64,000 bases of DNA from Heloderma charlesbogerti (taxonomy: Eukaryota; Chordata; Lepidosauria; Squamata; Helodermatidae): the NCBI GenBank assembly GCA_026122225.1, contig JANEZZ010001904.1:1054001-1118000 (forward strand), in the 5' to 3' direction. The notes beneath the pieces were generated by a model, which made no database searches, was not told the DNA's origin, and worked only from the letters and a program-made list of their open reading frames with translations. The number at the start of each line of letters is the position of its first letter. Positions within the stretch are counted from its first letter, which is position 1. Both the position numbers and the translations under genes were made by a program. Positions 11,770 through 23,201 of this stretch are shown here, in pieces.

Positions 11770-11940
11770 TGAGAAGGTGTTCATCCCCATCCAGCCCGCT
11801 ATGGAACCCAGGCAATGTTCAAGGATTTCAACTGTTTTCTTGACGTTAGGTGACAGAGAGCAATAGAGTTGGTGGTCATCAGCATATTGGTGGCACCTCA
11901 CTCCAAAGCTCCAAATGACCGCTCTCCAAATGTGAGACAG
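11770..11940 (-). mobile_element. L2-group LINE fragment
   Basis: GGTGGTCATCAGCATATTGG followed by TGGCACCTCACTCC matches the part of the L2 reverse-transcriptase frame around the QYADDTQL motif, read on the minus strand (compare 51,375-51,410). Short internal fragment with no end preserved. Confidence 0.7.
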
Positions 11941-12018
11941 AGAGATTATATATTATATGCTTTGAACAAATACATTATGATTTCCAAACAGCAGTTTGCA
12001 ATGCAGATCCATGCAATG

Positions 12019-12667
12019 TAGGGATGTCAGAGAATTCCGCGACGGATCTCGGTGAGGCCGAATGCCAGTGCATTCAGCCCCCCAAAATCCGTCGCGGAAT
12101 GAAGCCCCCGACCCCCCATGAAGTGGGACGAAGTCCCCGCCGCCCCCATCCCATGAAAGGCATGCGAAACGGAGCACTTACCTGCGCCCGTCTGCGCTGC
12201 TTTGCGAATGGCGGCCGTCCTGCGGCCGCCATTCGCTTCCTCCTCTTCATAGCCGTGATAGGCTACGTAAATACTTACGTAGCCTATCATGGCTAATGCA
12301 GGGACACCATTTGCATCCCTGTGGAGGCCGTGATAGGCTACATAAGTATTTACGTAGCCTATCACGGCGGGGGGGGGAACCCAGTGTACGCAAATGGCAG
12401 CGGCTACCGCCACTTGCGTACGTTGGGTTTTTCCCCCCCTACCGTGATAGGCTACGTAAGTATTTACGTAGCCTATCACGGCTCAATACAGGGACGCAAA
12501 TGGCAGCGGCTATGACAGCTGCCATTTGCATCCCTGCAGGGCTGCCCAGCGGCTGGATGTCCGGCTGCGGGTGGCCAGGCAGGATTCTGGGGGGAGGGAC
12601 GGAGCGCCACCCCCCCCCACCGCAGATTGCCCGGCGCGGAGCCAGGTAGGTGTTTCGTACATCCCTA
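12019..12667. mobile_element. Palindrome-core hAT-like element 4
   Basis: Starts TAGGGATGTCAGAGAATTCC and ends GTTTCGTACATCCCTA, flanked by ATGCAATG (12011-12018) and ATTCAATG (12668-12675), 8 bp with one mismatch. Inside: a GGCCGAATGCCAGTGCATTC hairpin, ACTTACCT at 12176-12183, a GCGAATGGCGGCCG hairpin (12204-12236), three 36-bp GTGATAGG palindromes (12255-12290, 12330-12365, 12444-12479) and a central CAAATGGCAGCGGCTACCGC hairpin. The last two palindromes sit symmetrically about 12,404. Non-coding. Confidence 0.9.
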
Positions 12668-13569
12668 ATTCAATGGTAAGAGTAAGACTGCATTAGCTGA
12701 TCATGCCAGAAAGCTTATTGCTGCACTTAAGTGTTCACAGTCAAGCAATGTAAATTATTTGCCAAGTTGTGTATTACTGTAGGCAATTACATTGGTTCTT
12801 AGAAATACAAGTGCACTTAGCTTTCAAAGCGGAAGGAAGGAAATGGGCATTTGGAAGCTGGGGCTTGATTTGGATGCACTTTTGATTATGACGTAGGATT
12901 TTGTGCACATGCAAAGCCCATATAATAATGTCCTCCTCCTCTACTGGGAACCAGCAGCTTACAAGATCTTTTTGCTTTTTCCAAATTTCATTGGATGCTT
13001 CACTTCAGAAGGCATCTCCAGCCTTAACTGAAGTTTTGAGGAAAAACTCAGTGGTAAAGAGAATCCAAATGCGCTTTACTTTTAGGAATAAGCATTGTTT
13101 CCCTCTGCGCTAGGGGTTGGGCAGTGCCTTTTTGACATTAGCAGTAATTATACCCATTCCTACCCTCAACTCAGAACTAAGAAAAAAGCAAAGAGGTCTG
13201 AGTTGAGGGTGAACACTGATGGAGCGGCTGTTGATGTTACAAAGGCACTATCCCCCTGCCCTTACTTTCAGGCATATCAACTAACACATAAGGAAATACG
13301 TTCATGTAACAGGGCACTTACATGTGCTGGTCCATCTTTCAGCCGTTATACTTCAGCATTTTAGAAGAAGGATGATCAGGCTGGATTTTAAATGGACTCC
13401 TGTTGTTATCTATGCTCTCCAACTTCATATATGTCATAATATATTCATTAAGACATACATTTGTTTTGCTAAGATTTTTTTTTAAAACCTGAAGAGTTCA
13501 AATGTATGGTGTGTTGGTTTGGGTGGTCTTGTTCTGAAAAGTCAGGCTTTGGAAGGCTCTCCTTTAGAG
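12668..13569. other. Unassigned DNA with one hairpin
   Basis: No gene or named repeat. ACCCTCAACTCAGA (13162-13175) is followed 21 bases later by its exact inverse TCTGAGTTGAGGGT (13197-13210). Confidence 0.4.
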
Positions 13570-14277
13570 TAGGGATGTCAGAGAATTCCGCCACGGACTG
13601 AAATGGGATCGAATTCCCTTCAGTCTTTGCAACGGAATCCTCTGCGGAACGGCACCACGAGGTCCTGCGGAGCCAGCAGTCATGCGGCTTTTTTTTGGTC
13701 ATCTGCACAGAGTTGCGAAACTTCTGTAAATAAAAATGCAAGGTTTCGATGATAGATACGTAAGTTTTTTTTTAAAAAAATGAATTGTGCTCACCTTGTT
13801 TGTGGGTGTTCTTTTTCAATTGAAATCCTCCTCCGTTTACTTTCAGCCACAACACTTCCTCCTCCTCGGGGCTTCCCAAAACAAGGCTGCCCTAGGTGTG
13901 CCTGAGCGATGCACTCTTTGTTTAAAGCAGCGCTGTTTGAAAGAAAGAAAAAACCTTTTTAAAATGACCATGCCGGTCTGCAGCCCTGCACGAGTATTAT
14001 TCCCCCTGCTAGGCTTTCTGTTTCCACATCCAGCCTTGTTGGTGACATTGTGAGGCTAAAATGGAGAGGAGAACCAACTCTGTGCATGTCTACTCAAAAG
14101 TAAGTCTTACTGAGTTCAATGCAACTTACTCCTACACATGTCAGCACCCCACTTGCCCCCAGCTCAGCTTTGTATTTCCACATCCAGCTCATTAGCAAAC
14201 CTCCTGTTAGTTATCTCAGAAGACCCTTGGGTGAATGGTTTTTTTTTTTCCAGGGAACAGCTGGATTGTGGGAGAAG

Positions 14278-14280
<3 letters not shown>

Positions 14281-14313
<33 letters not shown>
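14281..14313. repeat. (CA)n microsatellite
   Basis: About 16 CA units in the loop of the foldback element. Confidence 0.95.
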
Positions 14314-14318
<5 letters not shown>

Positions 14319-14844
14319 TAATGGAAGAATATAGTTCTTCATATTCCCTGGTATGTTTATTCCTCATTTTGTCCATTCCCTGAGCATGTGCAGAGTGTGC
14401 TTTTTATTCAAACAAAGAGAAGGTTGCTGATCTTTCCCTTCGTGCTGCATTTGTACAAGTGAAGTGTGACTGCTTCAGAAAGAACTTTCCATTATACTGT
14501 CTCTTTTTCTTCATGAGTTTCATAACAGAAATATGATGTAGTGGTTAGAGTCCAGCCCAAAGTCACCCAGTGAGAGAACTAACAGGAGGTTTGCTAATGA
14601 GCTGGATGTGGAAATACAAAGCTGAGCTGGGGGCAAGTGGGGTGCTGACATGTGTAGGAGTAAGTCGCATTGAACTCAATAAGACTTACTTCTGAGTAGA
14701 CATGCACAGAGTTGGTTCTCCTCTCCATTTTAGCCTCACAACGTCAACAACAACGCTGGATGTGGAAATAGAAAGCCTAGCAGGGGGAATAATACTCGTG
14801 CAGCGCTCCAGACTGGCATGGTCATTTTAAAATGTGCGTGCTTG

Positions 14845-14845
<1 letters not shown>

Positions 14846-14883
<38 letters not shown>

Positions 14884-14886
14884 TCA
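14846..14886. repeat. (CTTT)n microsatellite
   Basis: About ten CTTT units in the right arm of the foldback. The left arm (13936-13950) has the short ancestral GAAAGAAAGAAA form. Confidence 0.95.
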
Positions 14887-15215
14887 ACAGCGTTGCTTTA
14901 AACCAAGAGTGCATCGTTCAGGCACACCTAGGGCAGCCTTGTTTTGGGGAGCCCCGAGGAGGAGGAAGTGTTTTGGCTGAAAGTAATTACTGCACGTCTC
15001 AGGGCAGGGGAAAAAATATGTAAATATCTACGAAAAATATCCTTTCTTATGGAAGTTATGCAGAATTACGGATGTCAGTACGGATTTATCTTCGTAATTC
15101 TTGGAGCGGAAAAAAAAGAGGAGAATTCTGGGGGCTTGCGAATGACGGTACGGAGCACTGGCCGCAAACTGCGGAAGTCAAGTGGCACGGAAGGTACACA
15201 ATTCGTACATCCCTA

Positions 15216-16375
15216 CTTTAGAGTTAATTCTCAAAGCTTGAGCATTGATGCTTATTCATTTGAAGTGAATCAAAATGTTTCATGGGTCCTCTTATTGTGT
15301 CACTCATCAGGATGCTGTAAGGATGCAGCTGATATCAAATGGCACCATGGTAAACAGGAGCACAATCTGGTAATACGGCACTTTCCCAAATGGTTGCTGG
15401 TTGTACAATGCTGCCATCCTATACATGATTCAGTCAGGATAGGATGGTCCTTTGCTTCACCAAACACTCTCACATTCCATTCACAGAAATAATAAATTAT
15501 GTCTTATGGCCTTGATCTGTATTCTTGTCAATGCTAGTTATGAAAACTGACTCAGACAAACAGGATACTTGCATGACAGCTGATGACAAATTGCCTTGAC
15601 CTATCTTCTGCTCCCTATTTTGATTCTGTTTTCTGTAAATCGTTTAAGAATCTATGATGATTTTATATAAAGCTGAGGTGCTGAATGGGATTTTATCCTT
15701 GGTCATTTACTGAAGTCCAGTAATACCAATTATTATGAGCATATTAGATTTAAACCATTTCCACCGGGGGGGGGGGATCTTCATGACAACAGAATGAGAA
15801 ATACATTGGAGTATTATTCAGATTTTCATGGAATTGGCCTTGGTTCATCAGAGACACACAAAGCAAGAAAAGCTGAGTGGGCCATACCTTACAAATCTGG
15901 TTTTCACAGGTAACACAGCACTTGAAAGGAACATACTTCCAGGTTGACCTGGGGGGAGTAGAACTGAACATCATCAACCTAGCAAGGGCTGTTTGACCAA
16001 TGAGACAGGTTTGTTTCCCCACCCCAGTCCAGGGCTCCAGGCTCTCCTCTGCTACTACATTATTATGAATGGAGAGTAATTAATGCACAATTGAATTCCA
16101 GCAAACTGTCATGGAGTTATTGCTTCCCCTTTTCTCCCAGTGTGTGCACTTTTTCCTGAAGAAGCCAAAATCCCAGATTCTGCAATGCAGCATCTGAAGA
16201 ATCCACCGAGAGCAGCCCACCACCCCAATTTCATCTCATTCCAGCAAACTGTCACAGTGTTATAGCTTCCCCCCCCTTTTCTCTTTCTCTGAGCACTTTC
16301 TCCCTACTTGCCATGGCAGGCTCCCATGATCCTGAGACCTCACCAGGTCACTACTGCGATAAAGCTCTTATGCAT
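15216..16375. other. Unassigned DNA
   Basis: No gene seen. CATTCCAGCAAACTGTCA-like sequence occurs twice (about 16096-16112 and 16238-16255), each followed by CTTCCCC...TTTCTC and a CACTTTxTCC block, so a degenerate direct duplication of about 140 bp is likely. A run of ten G lies at 15767-15776. Confidence 0.4.
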
Positions 16376-16462
16376 CAGAGAAGTGACTTTACACAACATC
16401 GGAGAAGTGACTGAGCACAACATCAGAGAAGTGAAGTAACATCAGAGAAGTGCATAATCACT
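16376..16462. repeat. Short minisatellite, CATCAGAGAAGTGA unit
   Basis: CATCAGAGAAGTGAC, CATCGGAGAAGTGACTG, CATCAGAGAAGTGAAGT and CATCAGAGAAGTGCAT follow one another with units of about 18-27 bp. Four imperfect copies. Confidence 0.75.
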
Positions 16463-16639
16463 GAGGTTACCTCCACTGGCGAAAAGGAAGTGCAGGGCAA
16501 TTCTGAAGGCTTGAAAGAGCACTCCAGGGCTTTGATGTGTTGGAAAGGCAGGCAAATTACTTTAGTTACCTAGCTTACCGAGAGCAGGGCCAGGTGAAAA
16601 AGACACCCTTAGGAACGCCCTGATCATCATACTGAATTT

Positions 16640-16830
16640 AAAATGGAGGGATGGGCACACAGCAGCTGAACTGCAAGGGAGCCATTTTTTTTTTTAAACA
16701 GAGTAAAAGTATTCCTCAAAAATGTGGCTTCCCCACAAGTAAACTCCAGGGTGGCTGCAGACTAGTCATGATGTCATCTGACCCAAAGGACCTCCAAACA
16801 GTCCCAATCTGCAGCAAATCACTTGTGAAG
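16640..16830. repeat. Dispersed repeat shared with 19.04-19.20 kb (copy 1)
   Basis: GGAGCCATTTTTTTTTTTAA, AGTAAAAGTATTCCTC, AAAATGTGGCTTCCCC, GTGGCTGCAGACTAGTCATG and ATGATGTCATCTG align in order with the block at 19,070-19,180. Family unknown. Confidence 0.6.
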
Positions 16831-17987
16831 ACAGGCACCAAGTTAGTCCAACTAGTCTACCGTTTTCTGGTTTTCAGTTTCTTTGGCAATATGGAAGACA
16901 GTTTTTTCCTCTCTGCTATTTTTATTAAACAATTTTCACCTTCTTCTATAAATATTATTCTTTTGTAACTGTAGTAAGTAGAAACTCTTTCTCTCTCTTT
17001 GTCTGGATTGTTTTAAAAGGAGAATGGAAGAAGGAAGGGCTCGTTTTTGACAGCAGGAAGTGTTGCCTCTGTGTGTCAAATATGTTGGCTCCCTTCTAGT
17101 GTAACCATGGCAATACAAGATAGGAGGGCATTTCTACTTTATTGAACAGGGCCTCACACAAATTGCTCCTGTAACTAAGTGATTAGTCCTCTTTAAGGCA
17201 ACACAGAACAACATCCCAAGCTGATATTTCCCTGTTGCCTTCACTTCCAACTCAATCAGTGTTAATATGTATGTTTGGACTGGCTGTTGTTTCTTGCACT
17301 GTGACAGAGTGTAAGAAAATGGATGTGTGACAGAGCATAAGAAAAAAATTCCGCTTTATCTTCTCAGATAACTCCCACTGAAATATGAAAAGACATAATT
17401 AATTCTAGAGTGGACTTTGAACACAGTAGTGCTGTTGAATGATGTGTGTAGCTTGGGGGCTGGTTTATGTGTTTCATGGAATCAGAGCAAGCAGAATGTA
17501 TGAGGGCCAAATTGTTCTGCTAATGGTTTAGGTGTCGCTGAGCCAGTGAAGTGGGGTAGAAATTTTTCCAGTACTTTATTTTTCCGTAGAAAAAAGTATG
17601 TTTCCTAAGTTCATTAGTCAAAATGAATGGATGCCAATTGCAAATACAATATGAGGCAAGCTTGACAGTTTCAAAGTTGTAATTAATGTTTTTCAGGTGA
17701 TTATCCCTATACACACACACACACGTCTCAGGCTGAAATGGAACTAATAAATAGTGACAGCAAAACTGAATCACTCTCAGCAACCTTAGTAGAAGAGAGT
17801 TGAACTCTGCTGAAACAGATGAGCGGTTGTCAGCAAATCATGAACAGTTCTTTGGGTTACTATTTTTTTTTAGTGTATCAACATGTTTCAGTATCTTTGT
17901 TTTTTTAATGTAAACAATATAGGGGAAGTACATGCTATCGTCTTTACATTTTTACAGGTATTCCAATATCTATATAACATTTAAGAG
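16831..17987. other. Unassigned AT-rich DNA
   Basis: No gene or clear repeat. A short (CA)n run lies at 17711-17724. Confidence 0.4.
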
Positions 17988-18121
17988 TGCAATTCTATGT
18001 ATGTTTAGACAGAAAAAAGTCCCACTGCTCCCAGCATACCCCAACCAGCATTGCTGGTGGGGGCATGCTGGGAGTTGCAGGATTATTTTCTGTCTAAACA
18101 TGCATAGGATTGTGCACTAAA
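17988..18121. mobile_element. Palindromic MITE (GCAATCCTATGCATGTTTAGAC type), copy 1
   Basis: Left arm GTGCAATTCTATGTATGTTT, then CTCCCAGCATACCCC; right arm GGGGCATGCTGGGAG and AAACATGCATAGGATTGTGC. The near-perfect hairpin matches the copy at 44.16 kb. Confidence 0.8.
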
Positions 18122-18605
18122 TCATATTGTGTGCTTTATTTTTCCCTCCTCAAATATTTCAGGTCAAATAATTGTGGTATATTGGGTTTTTTTATTTGTT
18201 GTTTACTAAATACAAGTAAAATAAACAGACTACATTAGATACATTAGATTACCAGCAATATTGAAGCCCGGGGACAAACTGAGGGGTGGGCAGACTGGAG
18301 GTGCCTAGGTCCTGCACGGAGGGAAAGGGCTGGGATTGCCTCCCTCTGTGAGCGCTCTGGAGTCAGCGGCGGCAGCTACTGTTGTTCTGCCTCCACTTCC
18401 CTGGCCAGAACGAAGCCTCCTCCCCCTCCCCACCAATGTTCAGGATAATCACACACACAGGGGACTGTTCTGAGGCAGAGACCTGAATAAATTGGAGGCT
18501 GCTAGTTGTGAATGGAAAAAGCAAACCGCTGCATTACTCTGAAGGGGTGACCCAGCGCGATCCCGCGATTGGGGAGGCTTGTTCCCAGCCCTGTCTATCC
18601 TCCCT
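18122..18605. other. Unassigned DNA
   Basis: AT-rich to 18,260, then G/C-rich to 18,600; no repeat or gene recognised. Confidence 0.4.
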
Positions 18606-18840
18606 TGGTGTGCTGGCTGCCCTTTCTCCTTCCCATCTGTGTATTCCTTAGTTGCAGGTGCACTGTGCGAACGCGAAGTTTCAGGTGTATCACGTGACTG
18701 CAAAGTAGTGGCTGGCTGCCTTTTCTCCTGCCTCCTCTGTGTATACCTTAGCTGTGGGTGTATTGCACTACTGAGAAATAGCAGCTGGCTGCCCTTTCCT
18801 CTCCTGCTCTGTGTATTCTTTATTGTGCACTACGTATAAA
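18606..18840. repeat. Imperfect tandem repeat, GCTGGCTGCCCTTTCTCC unit
   Basis: GCTGGCTGCC starts at about 18612, 18711 and 18784. Each is followed by a TCTCCT-type stretch, TCTGTGTATxCxTTA and a GTGCACT-like segment. Three diverged copies with spacing of about 99 and 73 bp. Confidence 0.7.
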
Positions 18841-19039
18841 CTGGCTACTCCACTACTGTGAATGCAACAGGGCTGCTGATACGATGAATGGGAAAAGGAG
18901 GCTTCTTATTGTGAAAGCAGTCCTACTACAAATGCGGGGAAAGAGGGAATTGGTGGAGGGGGGAGGAGTGGCCCCACCCCTTGGCCACCTCACTGCCAGG
19001 TCACAGCCACATCACAGAGGCACGTCCAGGATTTAATGT

Positions 19040-19272
19040 GGAAGAACTAGGCATCCTGCAGGGGAACCACCTGGGAGCCACTTTAAGTAAAAAATACGGA
19101 GTAAAAGAACTTTTGGAAAATGTGGCTTTGCAAGAGGCATGCAGCTGGTTGGCTGCGGATTGGCCATGATGTCATGTGTCCCTAATGACTTTAAGCCACA
19201 GCAGCAGCAGCGAACCCCCCCCCCCCATGTACATGGGCCCCTGGACTGTGCTGGTCCCAATCCAAATCATTA
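19040..19272. repeat. Dispersed repeat copy 2 joined to a foldback-MITE end
   Basis: 19040-19190 matches the 16.65-16.83 kb repeat (GAAAATGTGGCTTTGC, GCCATGATGTCATGTG). 19200-19272 ends GGTCCCAATCCAAATCATTA, the terminal sequence of the foldback MITE at 57.04-57.29 kb. Confidence 0.55.
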
Positions 19273-21504
19273 ATGGAACATGTAGTGAGATGTGCTTATA
19301 GTATTGGTGTAACATCTAAAGTAGCATCTGTAGTTCATGACTTGTTGGCTTGGCTCCAGATGTCACCTCAGGCTCATAGACCTTGCTGTAAGACTGAGGA
19401 CTCCTAAACACATATTTTAGCAAAAACAGGGAAGTAAGAGTCATGATGAGTCACATTTCTCTATTACATTCAAACCTAATTTCAGGTCTTGCTGATGGAT
19501 GCATATTCATCATTGGGGCTGGCCCTCACGAGGTGGTAAATTTCTGAGCTTGTTGAATGGAGTGCATCATTTCAGACTGTGGGGCACGTATACAATTTTT
19601 AATGTTTTGTTCCACTGTGTGAAAAGGTGCCTTAAATAGAAAGCCATGACCGCAGGGAACAGGTTGGGCTAGAACAATTCTTCCCTGATGTGCTAGTTTT
19701 CTACTTTCATGGAGTGTGTGTGTGTGTGTGAGAGAGAGAGAAGAGAGGGAGCGAGGGAGCACATAAAATAGTTCTCTTCTCCCCATCTGTACTCTGAAGA
19801 GCCCATTTTGTTACTTCAGGATCTTACCACTTCATTCTGTCGCATGTGTAGACCAAGCCTCATTACTTGTTGCATCAAGTAATGATTCAGATGAGCCATC
19901 ACAGATTCATCGACACACAGAGAACATTCACACCACTTGATGTCTCTGTTGATTACTTTATAGCTCCTGACTTGAATGTGTGAACTCATGCCACTGAAAA
20001 GCTCTGTGAGGTGATCAGAAAGTTCTGTCTGTGGTGGCTTTATTGCAGACCTGGTGATGAATGTGGTTTTGTGAAGGAGGAGACAAAAAAGTTATCACTT
20101 TCTAATGCTGGATCTGGTTTCTGTCCCCATGGGTTTACAGCTGCTGTGCTTTTATGTTTTGAGCAGAGTTCTTCTCACAAAACACTTCATAAAAGCTTAC
20201 GGAACAATCTGGATATGGGAGGTTATAATATATTCTCTGACATTGTCAAGGTCTGAAGTGCACAACCATAATTCTCATGTGGGGATTGCTTGGTTGAGGA
20301 AGATGCCTGTCACAGACAAGAAATCCTCACAATCGGTGAGCCCGGAGCCTGTCAATTGGTGGTAAACTCATCAAGGTATATAACCTACTAGACAATATTT
20401 ACCCACCTCATGTGGACTGTTTGCTGAATTGCCCCAATGTTTGTCGTTCTCCTGCATTAGTAATCTCTCCAGTCAAATACTTTTCTGAATAAAGAAGCAT
20501 ATCTTAGTGATAGCTGAACTCTCCCCAGTTGGCTGTGATTGCAACAAGTCTGGTGCGTGGTGCAGTAGGGCCTAGCCGCCACTGTGCCATAAACTTCAGC
20601 ATGCTTCCCTGACTCTTCTGCTCACCACCGCTTCATATGGGATAGGTTTTGTAATTATTTAATGGCTTTCCTCAGCAAGTGTTTTGGAAAAAAGAAAAAT
20701 GCATCTGTTCCCTAAGAATTCTCTTCCGGCTTACAGTGTGACGCATGGGCCCTGATGGTGCCACACTGATGACACTTACTGTGTTGCTGCTTGGGAATTG
20801 TAGCTCCCAGTATCGCTCCCTGTTTCCAAAGACAAACATAGCTGGGAACAAGAGAAGGTTTTAGATCTGGAAGGGGGTGGTGGGGAACACAACAATTACT
20901 ACATAAGATATTTTGCAACTAACAACCAAGATCATTAACCCAGGTAGAGAAGATATTCACCACATGACATGTAAGGTCTCTTGGTTGGGTGAACTGGTCA
21001 CATAGTTCATAGCAGTCACTGGAGTTTTAGCAAGGGTAAGGGCTTAACATTAAGGAAATTCTGTGTGTGAACGTACAAAGCAGTTGGCTTTGTAGTTCAC
21101 ACAGTTTTCATAACGATCAGTCGAGTCTTTGTGAAAGCAGCGGGGTTGATTTAAACACTTTCACACTTGTGTCCATAAAACAGCTGGCTTGTGTGCTGAC
21201 CATGGCTCATATTTTATTTTGAGGTGGAGAAGAATTTTGGAGGGCATGGTGACTTCTTTAATGGAAATTGGTGCTCAATCTTTAATACATCTTAATACAT
21301 GAGTTAACAAACTTAATACACGAGATTCATCGCCACACATTCATCGGACAAACTCATATTCCAAGCCAGATGATTGTGAGTTCTGGCAACACTCTTTATA
21401 ATGAAATGATACCTGTTACTGTTAATGAAATGATATTGTTACTATTCATTGTTACATAGATCTAAGTATGCAGAGGTTAACAAACAAGCAGACAGTGCAG
21501 TCTT
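19273..21504. other. Unassigned DNA
   Basis: No gene or named repeat recognised. A (GT)n(GA)n stretch lies at 19717-19745. The frames at 20,011-20,365 lack domains. AATTGTAGCTCCCAGTATCG near 20,800 may be a remnant of the CTCCCAGCAT palindromic MITE. Confidence 0.4.
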
Positions 21505-21585
21505 ATGCATATTACACAGAATTACGTCCCATTAAGGTCAACGGAGCTTACTTCCAAGTAAGTGTACATAAGATTTCAGCCTGAG
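21505..21585. repeat. Dispersed repeat (TTACTTCxxAGTAAGTGTACATA type)
   Basis: CTTATGCATATTACACAG, AATTACGTCCCATTAAGG, GGAGCTTACTTCCAAGTAAG follow the pattern of the widespread reptilian motif ACTTACTTCTGAGTAGACAT. Other copies lie at 25.3, 35.9 and 45.8 kb and in the arms of the 13.57 kb foldback. Confidence 0.55.
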
Positions 21586-23201
21586 TTAGAGAAAGAGATG
21601 CCCAAAAAATAAGGTCACAATCCCACTGGAATTAAGCACACTTAAAATTTAAATACTCTGATTTTTGAGGGAAAAGACGAAGTTCATTCTTCATTCTTCC
21701 ATTTGGGAAGCACAAATGTTGATTTTTTTCCTGTGCTCTATAAGAGAGCAAACAAAATTCTCACAGGTGCTTGAAGCACCTGCTATCCTCATCACTTCCC
21801 CCTGGCCACCCCCCAGGACCCACCAAACTTAACCAGGGCAAAAGGGGGGGGGCTTCTTCCTGGAGGAAATGAATGTAAATAGCATCACTTTCCTGCTAGG
21901 ACTCTTAATACCTAGCCCCCTCCTCAGTGGGAAAAATAATGTTCCACTGAGGAGCTAAAGTACCAGCTATCTTTTCCACCTCACCCTGAACCAGGTAGGT
22001 TTGGGTGGGCCCTTGGGATGCAGGTGAAGTTTGCAGGCATTGAAGGTGTGGGTCGAGTGGTCCCTACTTAACCCACCCCTATGTGTGAGAAATTGCATTT
22101 CTCACAGCATTCCTCATCTCCATTGAAATTAATGGGTACCTCAACTTTTTACTGGATCGAGCCCTAAATTCATCTCTCAGATGAAGAAAAGACTAATGCC
22201 TCTTCACCGGCCATGAGATTGAGAATTTAGCCCAAGAATAGTCTGTAAACATCAACTGACTTGTCTGTGTGCTACCTTGCTGAGTTATTCTCGGGATTGG
22301 AGTGTAGATGGATATCTACCACATGGTGAATGTAAAAATTAATGGGGCAGAAAAGAGGTTAGATTCCTCTTGCATATTCCATGCACAGTTTAGTTAATGT
22401 GCCAATAATAAGATAAGTCCACTTTCTTGTTTATAAGAGTTAACAGTGGCCCTCCTTCCGTCCCAATATAATAAGTTCCATTAGGAAGACTTGCCTAGTC
22501 ATCAAATGGCTGTTTGCATGTGGCTTTGTACAGTATTTGCAAGATTTAGGTTTTGATAGTTGGCCAGCCAGCTTTAGGAATAGATGACCTCATTACTGCT
22601 GAGCAGTGATTAAAGATCAGCAGGGTATGTTTACTCCTTTGAGCAGCTGCCTCCAGTCCAGATGGACTGGAAAAGAAATTTCAGTGACTGTTTTTTTGGG
22701 GGGTGTAAAGCGGGCTCACTCTTCGTTAGTGGTGCGAAATCACTTTGGATGCAGTTGTGTGTGTGTTGAAGCGGTGTGTGTGTACTGATAAGAGCTCCTC
22801 CATTCAACATTCTTAAATATGCCTGTCCTGTACATCAGGAGTGGGCAGAACAGAAAGTAGATCTGCATCTACTCATAGCTCTCTGGGTAATTTGCCATAG
22901 ATGATCAGCAAGGATTTCTTGACTCCCAGTCATTTAACAATAGCAGCAACAAATTGACTTCCCTTCCACCCTAAATATACTGCTGCAATGAAGAAAGCTT
23001 GGGATAAGCAGGAGTAGAGTTTTGTGTGTAAGTAAGCTCTGCTCAGTTCTGGTACGCAAAATAAATTCCTAGGCTCAGAAGTCAAGTCCTTAATTCTAAG
23101 TGTATGTCTTTTTCACCAGGCTCCAGTTGATGGATCTCGGGCTTCAAGTAAAAAACAAAGTAGATCCTGCAAGCCTGAAGTCTGCTGTCCCCTGCTGTAC
23201 G
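21586..23201. other. Unassigned DNA
   Basis: No gene or clear repeat. A G-run lies at 21844-21851 and a GT-rich stretch at 22755-22780. Confidence 0.4.

Larger units (their letters stand above)
13570..15215. mobile_element. 1.65 kb foldback hAT-like element (element 5)
   Basis: The element starts TAGGGATGTCAGAGAATTCC and ends AATTCGTACATCCCTA. A perfect 8-bp duplication CTTTAGAG flanks it (13562-13569 and 15216-15223). Two long inverted arms, roughly 13838-14220 and 14570-14988, pair around a loop of about 350 bp; for example CAAAACAAGGCTGCCCTAGG at the left and CTAGGGCAGCCTTGTTTTG at the right. The loop holds a (CA)n tract at 14281-14312. The right arm has an expanded (CTTT)n tract (14847-14886) where the left arm has only a few GAAA units. 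The terminal 200-270 bp on each side are not mirror images. No transposase domain is visible. Confidence 0.9.

Noticed and set aside
8179..12479. Regularly recurring 36-bp palindromes that resemble a CRISPR array
   Set aside because: Spacing is irregular, they lie inside transposons with 8-bp target duplications, there are no cas genes, and the genome is vertebrate.
12027..12479. 150-residue minus-strand frame with repeated VIGYVNTYVAYHG units, and similar frames in elements 2, 6, 8 and 13
   Set aside because: The repeats are translations of the 36-bp palindrome, appear on both strands, and differ in frame between copies. They are not protein repeats.
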